Assembly (NCBI RefSeq): GCF_015624485.1
Contig: NZ_CP061378.1
Coordinates: 5,084,001 to 5,148,000, forward strand
Source: Bradyrhizobium genosp. L
Lineage (GTDB): Bacteria; Pseudomonadota; Alphaproteobacteria; Rhizobiales; Xanthobacteraceae
Direction of reading: 5' to 3'
DNA length: 64,000 nt
How positions within the stretch are numbered: position 1 is the first letter of the stretch; every line of letters starts with the position of its first letter. The position numbers and the translations under genes were made by a program. Below the pieces are notes generated by a model. The model was given only the letters and a program-made list of their open reading frames with translations. It made no database searches and was not told the DNA's origin. Below are positions 37,743 to 46,437 of this stretch, in pieces.

Positions 37743-37988
37743 ATGGTTCCCTTCTTCGTCCAGATCAAATGCAAGCTCGGCCAGTCCTACGCCGTCGCCA
37801 ACGCGCTGGCGGAGGCCGAGATCGCGTCGGAGATCTATTCCACCGCGGGCAATTACGATCTCCTGGTCAAATTCTACGTCGATAACGAGACCGACATCGG
37901 CCACTTCATCAACGAGAAGGTGCAGGTGATCCCGGGCATCCAGGACACGCTGACCATCATCACCTTCAAGGCATTCGGGGCGAGGTAG
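37743..37988 (+). CDS. Stand-alone Lrp/AsnC ligand-binding (RAM) domain protein
   Basis: 81 residues: the C-terminal effector domain of Lrp/AsnC regulators without the DNA-binding half. The pattern FFVQIKCKLGQSYAVANAL, AEIYSTAGNYDLLVKF and VQVIPGIQDTLTIITFKAF is typical. Such RAM-only proteins form oligomers that bind amino acids, and may adjust Lrp regulators or enzymes. The stop is 4 bases from the convergent metacaspase stop. Confidence 0.88.
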   Translation: MVPFFVQIKCKLGQSYAVANALAEAEIASEIYSTAGNYDLLVKFYVDNETDIGHFINEKVQVIPGIQDTLTIITFKAFGAR

Positions 37989-37992
37989 CGCC

Positions 37993-39474
37993 TCAGAGAC
38001 CGAGACTTTCGCGCAGCCGCTGCAGCTGCGGCCGGATATGCTCGCAATCGATCTCCTGCTCGAACCTCCTGAACGCCTCGACGCTCGGCTCGCGGCGTAG
38101 CTCGGCGAGCCGCGCGGCATCGCGCGCACAGACGTCGGCGGCCGACGCCTGCGGAGCAGGCGCCTGACGTTGAGCCTGCTTGGACGCCGCGGCAGGCGCA
38201 GTCGGGGCCGGAACGGCTTGCGCCGGAGCAGCCTGGGTGGGTACGGCTTGGGTGGGCGCGGCGGCGACCGGCGCGGCCTGAGCAGGCGCGGCCTGCGGCT
38301 GCGGATCGATCGACACGCTTTCCAACAAGCGCTGCACCTGCGCCCTGAGCCGCTCGCACACCAGCTCGCGCCGGAATTTGGCGATCTCGCCCGGTGACGG
38401 ATCGGAGCGCAACCGCGCCAGGCGCTGTTCGTCGCGGCTGCAGGCCACCGCGGGATCGACCGTATCGCGTACCGCGGGCTGAGCTGGCGGCGGATTGGGC
38501 GCAAGCGCCACGCGTGCCGACGGTGAAGTTGCGGCGGGCTTCGGCGAAGCCGGTGCCGCCGGCGGCGGACTGCCGGGAGCCGCGGCGACGGGCGCCTGTG
38601 CTGGCCGCGACGCGGCCGGAGCGGCAGGCTTCGACGCCGGGGACGGATTGGCGGCCGGGGCCAACGCGATCGGCTCCGCCGCCTTCGGTGGGCCGTTCGA
38701 CACCAGCGAGATCGTGGCACCGCCGAGCGAGCCATAGATGAAGGGCTCCTGCCGGCCGCCGGTCATGCTGATGACATCATCGCGCACCCGGCCAAGCGCG
38801 ATGCGGATGTCGACGCCGGGCTCGGTCAGATGACGCAGCAGCGCGGTCGCATAGGGGCTGTTGACGCCGTCGCCGTCATAGGACACCGAGCCCGCTTTCG
38901 CGGCGTAGGCCACCAGCGTGTCGGCGCTGACGTCCTCCAGCTTGCCGAGACCACCCTTCATGTTCGAGCGCAAGCCGGCCGAGCGGACCCGCGTCGGGAA
39001 CGGATTGTCGCGGCAGGCATCGAGCAGGATCAGACGCAACCGCCGTACCGGCTGCAATGCCCAGATCAACCGGTCGAGCGCGACCGCCTCATCGTCGATG
39101 TCGTAGTCGCGGCTCAATTTCGCATCGACCGGGATCAGATAGTTCGTGCCGCCGATTTCGACGCCATGGCCCGCGTAGTAGACCACAGCGACATCGGCAT
39201 TTTCAGCGGTGAGCAGGAACTCACGCACGGCACGCTTGAAGTCGACGACGCCAAGATCGTTGCGCGAGATCACGACTTCGAAGCCGGACGACTTCAGCAG
39301 GCCCGCGATCGCGGTTGCGTCGCTGATCGTGTTGCTGAGCGTCGGCGCGCTCTTGTAAGCCGAATTGCCGATCACCAGCGCCACGCGTCGATCCGCGGCT
39401 GCGACGCTCCCTACGGTCGCGACAAGCATCGCGACTGTGAGGCAGAAGGCGTGGATGGTTCGGCTCAACTGCAT
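37993..39474 (-). CDS. Exported metacaspase (caspase-like, peptidase C14) with C-terminal repeats
   Basis: 493 residues from the ATG at 39474, which directly follows the upstream stop (39476); a longer frame would overlap that gene. A signal peptide (AFCLTVAMLVATVGSVAAA) exports it. The p20-like domain has RRVALVIGNSAYKSAPTLSN, catalytic His in VVYYAGHGVEIGG (about H103) and catalytic Cys in LILLDACRDNPF (about C154). A Pro/Ala linker follows, then two similar 45-residue modules around CSRDEQRLARLRSDPS and CARDAARLAELRREPS. Metacaspases cleave after Arg/Lys. Second gene after the DUF4399 protein. Its substrate is unknown. Confidence 0.88.
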   Translation of the reverse strand: MQLSRTIHAFCLTVAMLVATVGSVAAADRRVALVIGNSAYKSAPTLSNTISDATAIAGLLKSSGFEVVISRNDLGVVDFKRAVREFLLTAENADVAVVYYAGHGVEIGGTNYLIPVDAKLSRDYDIDDEAVALDRLIWALQPVRRLRLILLDACRDNPFPTRVRSAGLRSNMKGGLGKLEDVSADTLVAYAAKAGSVSYDGDGVNSPYATALLRHLTEPGVDIRIALGRVRDDVISMTGGRQEPFIYGSLGGATISLVSNGPPKAAEPIALAPAANPSPASKPAAPAASRPAQAPVAAAPGSPPPAAPASPKPAATSPSARVALAPNPPPAQPAVRDTVDPAVACSRDEQRLARLRSDPSPGEIAKFRRELVCERLRAQVQRLLESVSIDPQPQAAPAQAAPVAAAPTQAVPTQAAPAQAVPAPTAPAAASKQAQRQAPAPQASAADVCARDAARLAELRREPSVEAFRRFEQEIDCEHIRPQLQRLRESLGL

Positions 39475-39475
39475 C

Positions 39476-40420
39476 TCAGTAGCGGTAGTAGTGTCGCCAG
39501 TGATGTCTCTTCCGGCGATACGGAGGACGGCCATCGGCGGTCACGTTAACGGTGATGACTTCGGAGAACACCGCCGGATCATGCGGCGTGTGGCTGAAGT
39601 CGGCGAACAGCAGCCGCAGCTTGTGCTGGCCAAGCGGCAGCGTGATCTTGGCCTCGGTCTGGCCGGCGCCGAAATGCAGATGGTTGAAGTCGCTCGGAAT
39701 CGGCTGGTCGAGCGGCGGCAGATCGGTGTCGACGAGCAGATGGTGATGCCCGGTGTTCGGCTTGTCGAAGCCGGCCGGTGCGACGCCCATGTTGAGCAGG
39801 CCGAAACGGATCACCGGATTCGGCGGGATGTAGCCGCCGTCCTTCGGATAGATGAAATAGACCTTGGCGTCCTTCGGCGAAGGCCGGCGGCCGGCCGGCG
39901 GCGCTGCAGCGGCCGGCGGAGCAGCTACTGTTGGTGCCGGCGCGGCCTGAGGCGCAGCGGCCTGCGGCGTCGCGGCCGCATCGACGACCTTGACCTTGAT
40001 GCGCTCGGAGATCACCGGCGGCGAGTGCGGAACGTGGTTCTTGTCGCCGAACACGAGCTGCAGCGTGTGCTCGCCGGGCGGCAGCGCGAGCTCGGTCTCG
40101 GTCTGGCCGGCGCCGAAATGCAGATGCTGGAAATCGTTCGGGATCTCCACATTGAGCGGAGGCGTCGGCGAATCGATGATGAGGTGATGGTGACCCGAAT
40201 TGGCGCGGTCCGAGCCGGCCGGCGCCACGCCCATGCCGCGCAGGCCGAAATGGATGGTCGACTTCGGCGGGATGGTGTCGCCGTCCTTGAGGCCGATGAA
40301 GTAGACGGCCGCATTTGGCGGCGACGCCGTCGGCCCTCCGGTCTGCGCCTGCGCAGGCGCGGTGAATGCGAAGAGAGCAAGGAGCGGCACCATGGCCAGC
40401 GGGAAACATCTACGCATCAT
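39476..40420 (-). CDS. Exported protein with two DUF4399 domains
   Basis: 314 residues. A signal peptide (PLALVPLLALF-like stretch ending APAQAQ) is followed by two copies of DUF4399 (about residues 36-150 and 184-295) joined by a Pro/Ala linker. Each repeats AAVYFIGLKDGDTIPPKSTI, FGLRGMGVAPAG, NSGHHHLIID and FQHLHFGAGQTE, with four to five His per copy, and so could bind metal. The C-terminus is rich in Arg, His and Tyr. Function unknown. The start codon of the metacaspase gene lies one base after this stop, so they form an operon. Confidence 0.85.
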   Translation of the reverse strand: MMRRCFPLAMVPLLALFAFTAPAQAQTGGPTASPPNAAVYFIGLKDGDTIPPKSTIHFGLRGMGVAPAGSDRANSGHHHLIIDSPTPPLNVEIPNDFQHLHFGAGQTETELALPPGEHTLQLVFGDKNHVPHSPPVISERIKVKVVDAAATPQAAAPQAAPAPTVAAPPAAAAPPAGRRPSPKDAKVYFIYPKDGGYIPPNPVIRFGLLNMGVAPAGFDKPNTGHHHLLVDTDLPPLDQPIPSDFNHLHFGAGQTEAKITLPLGQHKLRLLFADFSHTPHDPAVFSEVITVNVTADGRPPYRRKRHHWRHYYRY

Positions 40421-40633
40421 TGCAATTCCCCAATCTCGGCCGCCTTTCGCGCGGCCAATGCATCATCAAAAATTGCGTTCAGTCTCGTCTGCGCGGAAAC
40501 TCAGCTTGCGCGGACACTGCTACTTGCCCGCTTCCGACCTCGGCTTGCCGATCATCGCTGAATGGAGCATTCTCGCGTCGCTCTATTGTATCTTTGCACT
40601 GACGATAATTGGCACTTTGGCCGGAAACGATAG

Positions 40634-41521
40634 ATGAAATTACATTCCCTGTTTGTGATATCCATCACAGCAATGGCCGCAACACTCGGCGCCAGCGCCG
40701 AAGCCATCAACCTGAAACAGGATAACGAAACCGGCCCAGACCGTCCAGCGCCTCCGGGATACCAGGCCGTGGCGCAAGCCCAGGCGCAGCCATCGACGCT
40801 GGAGCCGGGTGACGTGTTCAAGGATTGCACAGAGTGCGGGGAACTCGTCGTGGTGCCTGGCGGGGAGTTCGTGATGGGCTCCAACGACTCGCCCTACGAG
40901 AAGCCGGAGCGCACCCTGACCATCCCGCGGCCGTTCGCGATCGGCCGTCGCGAAGTCACATTCGCCGAGTGGGATCAGTGCGCCGACGCCGGCGCCTGCA
41001 AGTACCGGCCCGACGATCACGGCTGGGGCCGTGGCAATCAGCCCGTCATCAATGTGAGCTGGGAGGACACCAAGCCCTTCCTCGCCTGGCTGTCGCAGAA
41101 GACCGGGCAGAAGTATCGCCTGCCGACGGAAGCCGAGTGGGAGTACGCCGCGCGTGCGGGAACCAAGACCGCGTTCTGGTGGGGACGCGACGCCGGCACC
41201 GGGCGCGCCGAGTGTTCCACCTGCGTCACTCCGCCGCCCCAGAAGATGGCGGCGGCCGGCTCCTTCCGTCCCAACGGCTTCGGCCTGTACGACACCGCGG
41301 GCAACGCCGCGGAGTGGGTCGAGGATTGCTGGAATGACAACTACCGCGGCGCGCCGAAGGATGTGTCGGCCTGGACCGCCGGCGATTGCCGGCTGCGTGG
41401 CTTGCGCGGCGGCAACTTCACCAGTCCCGCGGCCGCGGTGCGCTCGGCGGCCCGGTTCCGCTACGACATCGACGTGCGCTATTACGGCAACGGATTCCGC
41501 GTGGTGCGGGAGCTGCAATGA
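40634..41521 (+). CDS. Exported FGE-sulfatase-like (SUMF1/EgtB/PvdO) domain protein, catalytic cysteines absent
   Basis: 295 residues with a short signal peptide (FVISITAMAATLGASAEA). The domain fits the formylglycine-generating-enzyme fold: GELVVVPGGEFVMGS, IGRREVTFAEWDQC, QPVINVSWEDTKPFLAWLS, YRLPTEAEWEYAARAG, GLYDTAGNAAEWVEDCW and LRGGNFTSP...NGFRVVREL. Where true FGEs carry the active Cys pair after the RGGSW-like strand, this protein has RGGNFTSPAAAVRSAARF with no Cys, so sulfatase maturation is unlikely. Several other cysteines may form disulfides. It is divergent from the DUF4399-metacaspase operon; its stop overlaps the next start. Confidence 0.85.
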   Translation: MKLHSLFVISITAMAATLGASAEAINLKQDNETGPDRPAPPGYQAVAQAQAQPSTLEPGDVFKDCTECGELVVVPGGEFVMGSNDSPYEKPERTLTIPRPFAIGRREVTFAEWDQCADAGACKYRPDDHGWGRGNQPVINVSWEDTKPFLAWLSQKTGQKYRLPTEAEWEYAARAGTKTAFWWGRDAGTGRAECSTCVTPPPQKMAAAGSFRPNGFGLYDTAGNAAEWVEDCWNDNYRGAPKDVSAWTAGDCRLRGLRGGNFTSPAAAVRSAARFRYDIDVRYYGNGFRVVRELQ

Positions 41522-41970
41522 TGCGACGGCACTCGCACCGGCTGATCGCGCCGGCGCTGCTCGCCGCCTGTGTGATCTGCGCCGGGTGCGGCCTCGCGCT
41601 GGCGCAATCGCAGTCCGCCAATGGCCAGATCGGCTACCTCGGGGAATGGGAGATGAAGGCGGATCTGACGACGTCAGCGAACGGCGCCGGCCCCCTGTAT
41701 GCCGGCCCGATCACCTTGCGGCATGTCGGCCTCTGCAGCGTCAACGGCGTCGAGGAAAAATCCGGAACGCTCGAGCTGAGGATCTCGACCAGGGCACCGG
41801 GCGTCGAAGGCACGCTGACATTGGCCGACGACAAATGCCACGTCACCGTATCCGGCACGCGGGCCTATTCGGGGCTGCTGCGATGCCACGACGGCAACGA
41901 CGTCCCGATCAACTTCTCGATCGATCCGATGCGCAGCGCCGAACACGTCGCATTGCCCGTCGGGAAATAG
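41518..41970 (+). CDS. Small exported hypothetical protein
   Basis: About 150 residues. The ATG at 41518 overlaps the TGA of the FGE-like gene (ATGATG), so translation is coupled. A signal sequence ends near LALAQS, and a CxxC-like ICAGC in its hydrophobic part could be a lipoprotein-type cysteine. The mature part is beta-rich (GYLGEWEMKADLTTSANGAG, GTLTLADDKCHVTVSGTRAY). I do not recognise the family. It probably works with the FGE-like protein. Confidence 0.7.
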   Translation: MMRRHSHRLIAPALLAACVICAGCGLALAQSQSANGQIGYLGEWEMKADLTTSANGAGPLYAGPITLRHVGLCSVNGVEEKSGTLELRISTRAPGVEGTLTLADDKCHVTVSGTRAYSGLLRCHDGNDVPINFSIDPMRSAEHVALPVGK

Positions 41971-41977
41971 CGCTGCG

Positions 41978-42901
41978 TCAGCTATCTTTCTTCTTCGGCT
42001 TCGGCGGTCCCTCGACCGGCGGCAGCGACTTGATGTAGTCGGCGATCGCATCGCGATCAGCGGCGGAGAGCTGCGAGGTGTTGCGGATCACGCGCCCCAT
42101 CGAGCCGCCGGCACTGTCGCCGTCCGGCGTCTGCCCGCTCTCCAGGAAATACGCGATATCCTTCGCGCTCCAGTCCGACAGGCCCTTCTGCGTGATGTTC
42201 GGTACCCAGCCCTCGCCTTCCGGGTTGGGTCCGCCGGCGAAGCGTTGCGCGGCGATGATGCCGCCGAGCAGATTGCGCGGGCTGTGGCACTCGGCGCAGT
42301 GGCCAAAGCCGTTGACGAGATAGGCGCCGCGATTCCACTGCGCCGATCGACCGGCATCGGCGACGAGCGGTTTGCCGTCCATGAACAGGAATTTCCAGAC
42401 CCCGATGTCGCGGCGGATGTTGAACGGGAACGGCACGTCGTGGTCGCGGACCTTGGCGGCAACCGGCGGCAACGTCTTCAGATAGGCAAAGAGGTCGCGC
42501 ACATCATTGAGCCTGGCGTGCTGGTAGGATGTGTAGGGGAACGCCGGGAAATAATGCGTCCCCGCCGGCGAAGTGCCCTTCATGACGGCGGTGACGAAAT
42601 CGGCCTCGCTCCAGCGGCCGATGCCGTCGTTCGGATCGGGCGAGATGTTCGGCGCGTAGAAGGTGCCGAACGGCGACGGAATCGCGAGCCCGCCGCCGAG
42701 CTTCAGGCGGTCGTCCTGCTTCGGCACGGCATGGCAGGAGGAACATCCACCTGCATTGAACGTTGTGAGCCCGTTCGCCAGGTCAGGCTGATAGGCGGGC
42801 AGCGCACTTGCAGCAATCGTTGCGGGGATCGTCAGCCACCAGAACACACCGCAGCCGGCGATGCAGGCCACCAGGGCCAGAAGGAGAATTCGTCGCAGCA
42901 T
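41978..42901 (-). CDS. Dihaem cytochrome c, alcohol-dehydrogenase cytochrome-subunit type
   Basis: 307 residues. An N-terminal hydrophobic segment acts as anchor or signal. Two class I haem sites are present: CSSCH at 53-57 and CAECH at 202-206, with likely Met ligands. NISPDPNDGIGRWSEADFVT, after the first haem, is shared with cytochrome subunits of membrane alcohol and aldehyde dehydrogenases. It carries electrons in the periplasm. No dehydrogenase gene adjoins it, so the donor is unknown. It converges with the small exported protein (7 bases apart). Confidence 0.9.
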   Translation of the reverse strand: MLRRILLLALVACIAGCGVFWWLTIPATIAASALPAYQPDLANGLTTFNAGGCSSCHAVPKQDDRLKLGGGLAIPSPFGTFYAPNISPDPNDGIGRWSEADFVTAVMKGTSPAGTHYFPAFPYTSYQHARLNDVRDLFAYLKTLPPVAAKVRDHDVPFPFNIRRDIGVWKFLFMDGKPLVADAGRSAQWNRGAYLVNGFGHCAECHSPRNLLGGIIAAQRFAGGPNPEGEGWVPNITQKGLSDWSAKDIAYFLESGQTPDGDSAGGSMGRVIRNTSQLSAADRDAIADYIKSLPPVEGPPKPKKKDS

Positions 42902-42999
42902 TCACCGATCCGTCATTGGGCGTCTCAACGCATCGACCAGTATGATGGCAAGCGGTGGCATGCGCTCGCATGAAATTTGTGGCCCTCACGATCATTTTG

Positions 43000-43024
43000 G
43001 GAATAAATCCGCGAAGCCGCTGTT
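43000..43024 (+). promoter_or_regulatory. Weak EcfG-like promoter before the CHRD gene
   Basis: GGAAT (43000-43004) and TGTT (43021-43024) with 16 bases between. This is two mismatches from GGAAC-N16-CGTT, in the right orientation and 42 bases before the ATG. Weak support on its own. Confidence 0.2.
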
Positions 43025-43066
43025 TGAAGACTGAAACCGTCCTGTGACGTCAAAGGGGAGAAAACC

Positions 43067-43489
43067 ATGTCGAACAAGACCCTGCTTGCCACGCTGACGC
43101 TCGGCGCCGCGATCGCCTTCGCCGGCCCCGCCTTCGCCGAGAAGCTGAAGGCGACCTTGAGCGGCAAGACCGAAGTACCGCCGAACACCAGCGCCGGCAC
43201 CGGCACCGCTGATATCGACTACGATGCCGCCTCCAAGAAGCTCACCTGGAAGCTGACCTATTCCGGCCTCTCCGGCCCCGCCACCGCGGCACATTTCCAC
43301 GGTCCCGCCGAGACCGGCAAGAATGCCGGCGTCGCGGTCGCGATCCCGAACGCCACCTCGAGCCCGGTCGACGGCAGCGCGACGCTGACCGACGCGCAGG
43401 CCGCCGATCTGTTGGCCGGCAAGTACTATGTCAACGTCCACACTGCAGCCAACCCGGGCGGCGAGATCCGCGGCCAGGTGACGAAGTAA
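43067..43489 (+). CDS. Exported CHRD-domain protein
   Basis: 140 residues. A signal peptide (LATLTLGAAIAFAGPAFA) precedes one CHRD domain: LKATLSGKTEVPPNTSAGTG, TWKLTYSGLSGPATAAHFHG, and YYVNVHTAANPGGEIRGQV at the end. The AHFHG and VNVHT histidines are hallmarks of the bacterial family. CHRD proteins are small periplasmic or outer-surface proteins of unclear function. The downstream terminator is shared with the convergent cytochrome gene. Confidence 0.93.
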   Translation: MSNKTLLATLTLGAAIAFAGPAFAEKLKATLSGKTEVPPNTSAGTGTADIDYDAASKKLTWKLTYSGLSGPATAAHFHGPAETGKNAGVAVAIPNATSSPVDGSATLTDAQAADLLAGKYYVNVHTAANPGGEIRGQVTK

Positions 43490-43514
43490 TTTCAACAAGA
43501 AAAGGCCGACACAA

Positions 43515-43546
43515 AAAGGGCGGACGCTTCGCGGCGTCCGCCCTTT
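43515..43546. terminator. Bidirectional terminator between CHRD and cytochrome genes
   Basis: A perfect 13-base stem (AAAGGGCGGACGC at 43515-43527 with GCGTCCGCCCTTT at 43534-43546) closes on a six-base loop, with A run before and T run in the arm. It lies between convergent stops. Confidence 0.88.
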
Positions 43547-43577
43547 GCATTGATGCTCGCAGCGTCGGAAACCGCGA

Positions 43578-44024
43578 TCAGCCCTTCTTGACGCGATAGG
43601 TCTCGTGGCAGCCGCCGCACTGCTTGCCGATGATGCCGAGCTCGGCCTTCAGCGTGTCGACATCCTTGATCTTGCCCTTGGCGTCGCCGACGGCCTTGGT
43701 GAAGCTCGCGATGTGCTGCTCGAAGCCGGCCTTGTCTTCCCAGATCTTCGGCGAGGCCGAGTAGTCGCCATCGGGCTTGAGGCCCTTGGTGCTCTCGGGG
43801 AACAGGGTCGGCAGCTTCTTGGCGGTGTCCTCGAACTTCGCCAGCGCGGCATCGACGGTCGCCTGGTCATAGGGCTTCTCGCCCTTGATGATCGCGCCGA
43901 GCGCGCCGGCGTTCTTGCCGGTCTCCTTCATCTGGGACTGGGTCTGATTGACCCGGTCCTGCTGGGCGACGACGGCACCGGCACTCAACGCAAGCATCGC
44001 TGCAACCACGACGATCCGCTTCAT
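43578..44024 (-). CDS. Cytochrome c-556 / cytochrome c-prime family protein
   Basis: 148 residues from the ATG at 44024, with GAGGGG upstream. A signal peptide ends at VVAQQ. The mature protein is four-helical, with the single haem site CGGCH near the C-terminus (GIIGKQCGGCHETYRVKKG), the class II arrangement. Family members are periplasmic electron carriers or NO-binding proteins. The conserved Arg/Lys after the haem site is present. Monocistronic; converges with the CHRD gene. Confidence 0.92.
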   Translation of the reverse strand: MKRIVVVAAMLALSAGAVVAQQDRVNQTQSQMKETGKNAGALGAIIKGEKPYDQATVDAALAKFEDTAKKLPTLFPESTKGLKPDGDYSASPKIWEDKAGFEQHIASFTKAVGDAKGKIKDVDTLKAELGIIGKQCGGCHETYRVKKG

Positions 44025-44127
44025 CGGCAAAATCCCCTCAATCCCGGTTGTGCCGTTCCACGGTCTGTGGCCGGCCTGTGTTTTGCGAACACCGCGCGCG
44101 GAGCTTCATTCCGCCCGCGGCAGTTTG

Positions 44128-46437
44128 TCAGAGCTTGTGCAGGCGCTGGGCCTCGCGGATCGCGATCCAGACCCGTTCGGGCGTTGCCGGCATGTCGATG
44201 TGGCCGATCCTATACTCGCGATGTAACCCCTCGATGATCGCGTTGACCACCGCCGGGCACGAGCCGATCGCGCCGGCCTCGCCCGCGCCCTTCACCCCGA
44301 GCGGATTGGTCGTGCAGGGCACGTTGTGGGTCTCGAACACGAAGGACGGTCCGTCCGCGGCGCGCGGCATCGCATAGTCCATGAACGTGCCGGTGACGAG
44401 CTGGCCGTCGGCGGGATTGTAGACGCCCTGCTCCATCAGCGCCTGGCCGATACCCTGCATCGCGCCGCCATGCACCTGGCCCGCCAGCATCAGCGGATTG
44501 AGCGTGACGCCGAAATCGTCGACGATGACGTAAGAGACGATCCTGATGATGCCGGTGGCCGGATCGATCTCGACCTCGGCGAGATGGGTGCCGTTCGGAT
44601 AGGTGCCGTCGGCGCTCGCAAATGTCGCGCTGGCGTTCATCTTCGATGTGTCGCCACCGGGACGCTTGGCGAGATCGGCAAAGCTGACCGAGCGGTCGGT
44701 GCCGGCGATACGGATGCGGCCATCTGCAATTTCGAGGTCGCCGGCGCCGGCCTCCAGCGCCTGCGCCGCCAACTCCTTCAGCTTGGTGCCGAGCTCGTGC
44801 GTGGCGCGCTGCACGCTGACGCCGCCGGACGGAATCGACGCCGACCCGCCGGTGCCGAGCCCGGTCGCGATCCTGTCGGTGTCGCCCTGCAGCACATGGA
44901 CGCGCTCCGGCGGCACGCCGAACTGCTCGGCGACGATCTGGGCATAGGCGGTCTGGTGGCCCTGCCCGCTCGACTGCGTGCCGATCAGGATCGAGATATC
45001 GCCATTGGCATCGAGCGCCACATTGGCGGTCTCCTCGCCCATCGTGCCGCAGACCTCGACATAGCTCGCCATCCCGATGCCGCGCACCAGACCGTCCTTC
45101 TTGGCAGCCTTGGCGCGCTTCGGAAACTCCTTCCAGTTCGCGATCTCCATCGCGCGCTTCATATGCGCGGCGAAGTCGCCGGAGTCGTAGACCTTGCCGG
45201 TAGCGGTCGTATAGGGCAGCGACTTCGGCGGAATGAAATTCTTCCGCCTGATGGCGTCAGGCGTCGTGTCGAGTTTTCGTGCGCAAGCGTCGACCAGGCG
45301 CTCGATCACGTAGGCGGCCTCCGGGCGGCCGGCGCCGCGATAGGCATCGACCGGCACCGTGTTGGTGAAGACGGTGCGGACACGGCAGTGGAAGGCCTTG
45401 ATGTCATAGAGGCCCGGCAGCATGCCGGCGCCGCCATGCGGGATGTAGGGCGCAAACGTCGAGAGATAGGCGCCCATGTCGCCCATCAAATCGACGTCCA
45501 TGCCGAGGAATTTGCCGTCCTCGGCCAGCGCCATCTTCGCGGTGGTGAGATTGTCGCGGCCCTGCGCGTCGCCCATGAAGTGATCGGAGCGCTCGGCGGT
45601 CCACTTGACGGACTTCTTGAGCTGGCGCGCCGCAACCGAGATCAGCGCGTATTCGCGGTACGGGAACAGTTTGGTGCCGAAGCCGCCGCCGACGTCGGGG
45701 CAGATCACCCGCATCTTCTCTTTCGGCATCTTCAGGATCATGTCGCAGAGGATCTCACGCAGGCGATGGCTGCCCTGGCTGCCGATCGTCAGGGTCAGAT
45801 GATCCTTCTTGGCGTCATATTCAGCGACCGCCGCGCGGGTCTCCATGAAATTGGTGATGACGCGCGGATTGACGATGGTGATCTCGGCCACGGCATGCGC
45901 CTTGGCGAAGGCGTCTTCCGCGGCCTTCTTGTCGCCGATCGAGACGTCGAACAGCACGTTGCCAGGTTTGTCCGGCCAGACCTGCGGCGCGCCCTTCTTG
46001 ACGGCATTGACGAGGCCGGCCACCGCCGGCAGCGGCGTCCATTTGACGTCAACAGCCTCGATCGCGTCGCGGGCGTGGTCGAGCGTGTCGGCCACCACGA
46101 AGGCGATGGCATCGCCGACATGGCGCACCTCGTCCCTGGCGAGGATCGGATAGGGCGGCGCGGTGAACGGATCGGTCTCGAGGTTGAACAGGCACGGCAG
46201 GCCGCCGAGTTCGGCGACATCGGCCGCGGTCAGGATCAGCGCCACGCCGGGCATGCCGCGGGCCTTGCCGGCATCGATGGTATAGCTCGCATGCGCATGC
46301 GGCGAGCGCAGCATCAGCGCGTGCAACGCGGGAGACGGGGCGACGTCGTCGGTGTAGCGGCCCTTGCCGCGAATCAGGGCGTCATCCTCCTTGCGCCGCA
46401 CGCTTTGTCCGACGCCGAACTTGATGGGAGCTGCCAT
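44128..46437 (-). CDS. CoxL-like molybdenum hydroxylase large subunit (form II, xanthine dehydrogenase family)
   Basis: 769 residues from the ATG at 46437. Aldehyde oxidase/xanthine dehydrogenase fold: GRYTDDV and SPHAHA at the start, the cofactor segments PDVGGGFGTKLFPYREY and GTQSSGQGHQTAYAQ, and base Glu in GVKGAGEAGAIG. The active-site loop is AYRGAGRPEA, not the AYRCSFR of true aerobic CO dehydrogenase, so this is the form II group, whose substrates are mostly unknown. The FAD (CoxM) and [2Fe-2S] (CoxS) subunits are absent within 17 kb on either side, which is unusual. Monocistronic. Confidence 0.88.
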   Translation of the reverse strand: MAAPIKFGVGQSVRRKEDDALIRGKGRYTDDVAPSPALHALMLRSPHAHASYTIDAGKARGMPGVALILTAADVAELGGLPCLFNLETDPFTAPPYPILARDEVRHVGDAIAFVVADTLDHARDAIEAVDVKWTPLPAVAGLVNAVKKGAPQVWPDKPGNVLFDVSIGDKKAAEDAFAKAHAVAEITIVNPRVITNFMETRAAVAEYDAKKDHLTLTIGSQGSHRLREILCDMILKMPKEKMRVICPDVGGGFGTKLFPYREYALISVAARQLKKSVKWTAERSDHFMGDAQGRDNLTTAKMALAEDGKFLGMDVDLMGDMGAYLSTFAPYIPHGGAGMLPGLYDIKAFHCRVRTVFTNTVPVDAYRGAGRPEAAYVIERLVDACARKLDTTPDAIRRKNFIPPKSLPYTTATGKVYDSGDFAAHMKRAMEIANWKEFPKRAKAAKKDGLVRGIGMASYVEVCGTMGEETANVALDANGDISILIGTQSSGQGHQTAYAQIVAEQFGVPPERVHVLQGDTDRIATGLGTGGSASIPSGGVSVQRATHELGTKLKELAAQALEAGAGDLEIADGRIRIAGTDRSVSFADLAKRPGGDTSKMNASATFASADGTYPNGTHLAEVEIDPATGIIRIVSYVIVDDFGVTLNPLMLAGQVHGGAMQGIGQALMEQGVYNPADGQLVTGTFMDYAMPRAADGPSFVFETHNVPCTTNPLGVKGAGEAGAIGSCPAVVNAIIEGLHREYRIGHIDMPATPERVWIAIREAQRLHKL

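Noticed and set aside
40601..40633. Sigma-54 promoter suggested by TGGCAC before the FGE-like gene
   Set aside because: The -12 element (TTGCW at the right spacing) is absent.
40634..41521. True formylglycine-generating enzyme
   Set aside because: The C-terminal active-site cysteine pair is missing and no sulfatase gene is nearby.
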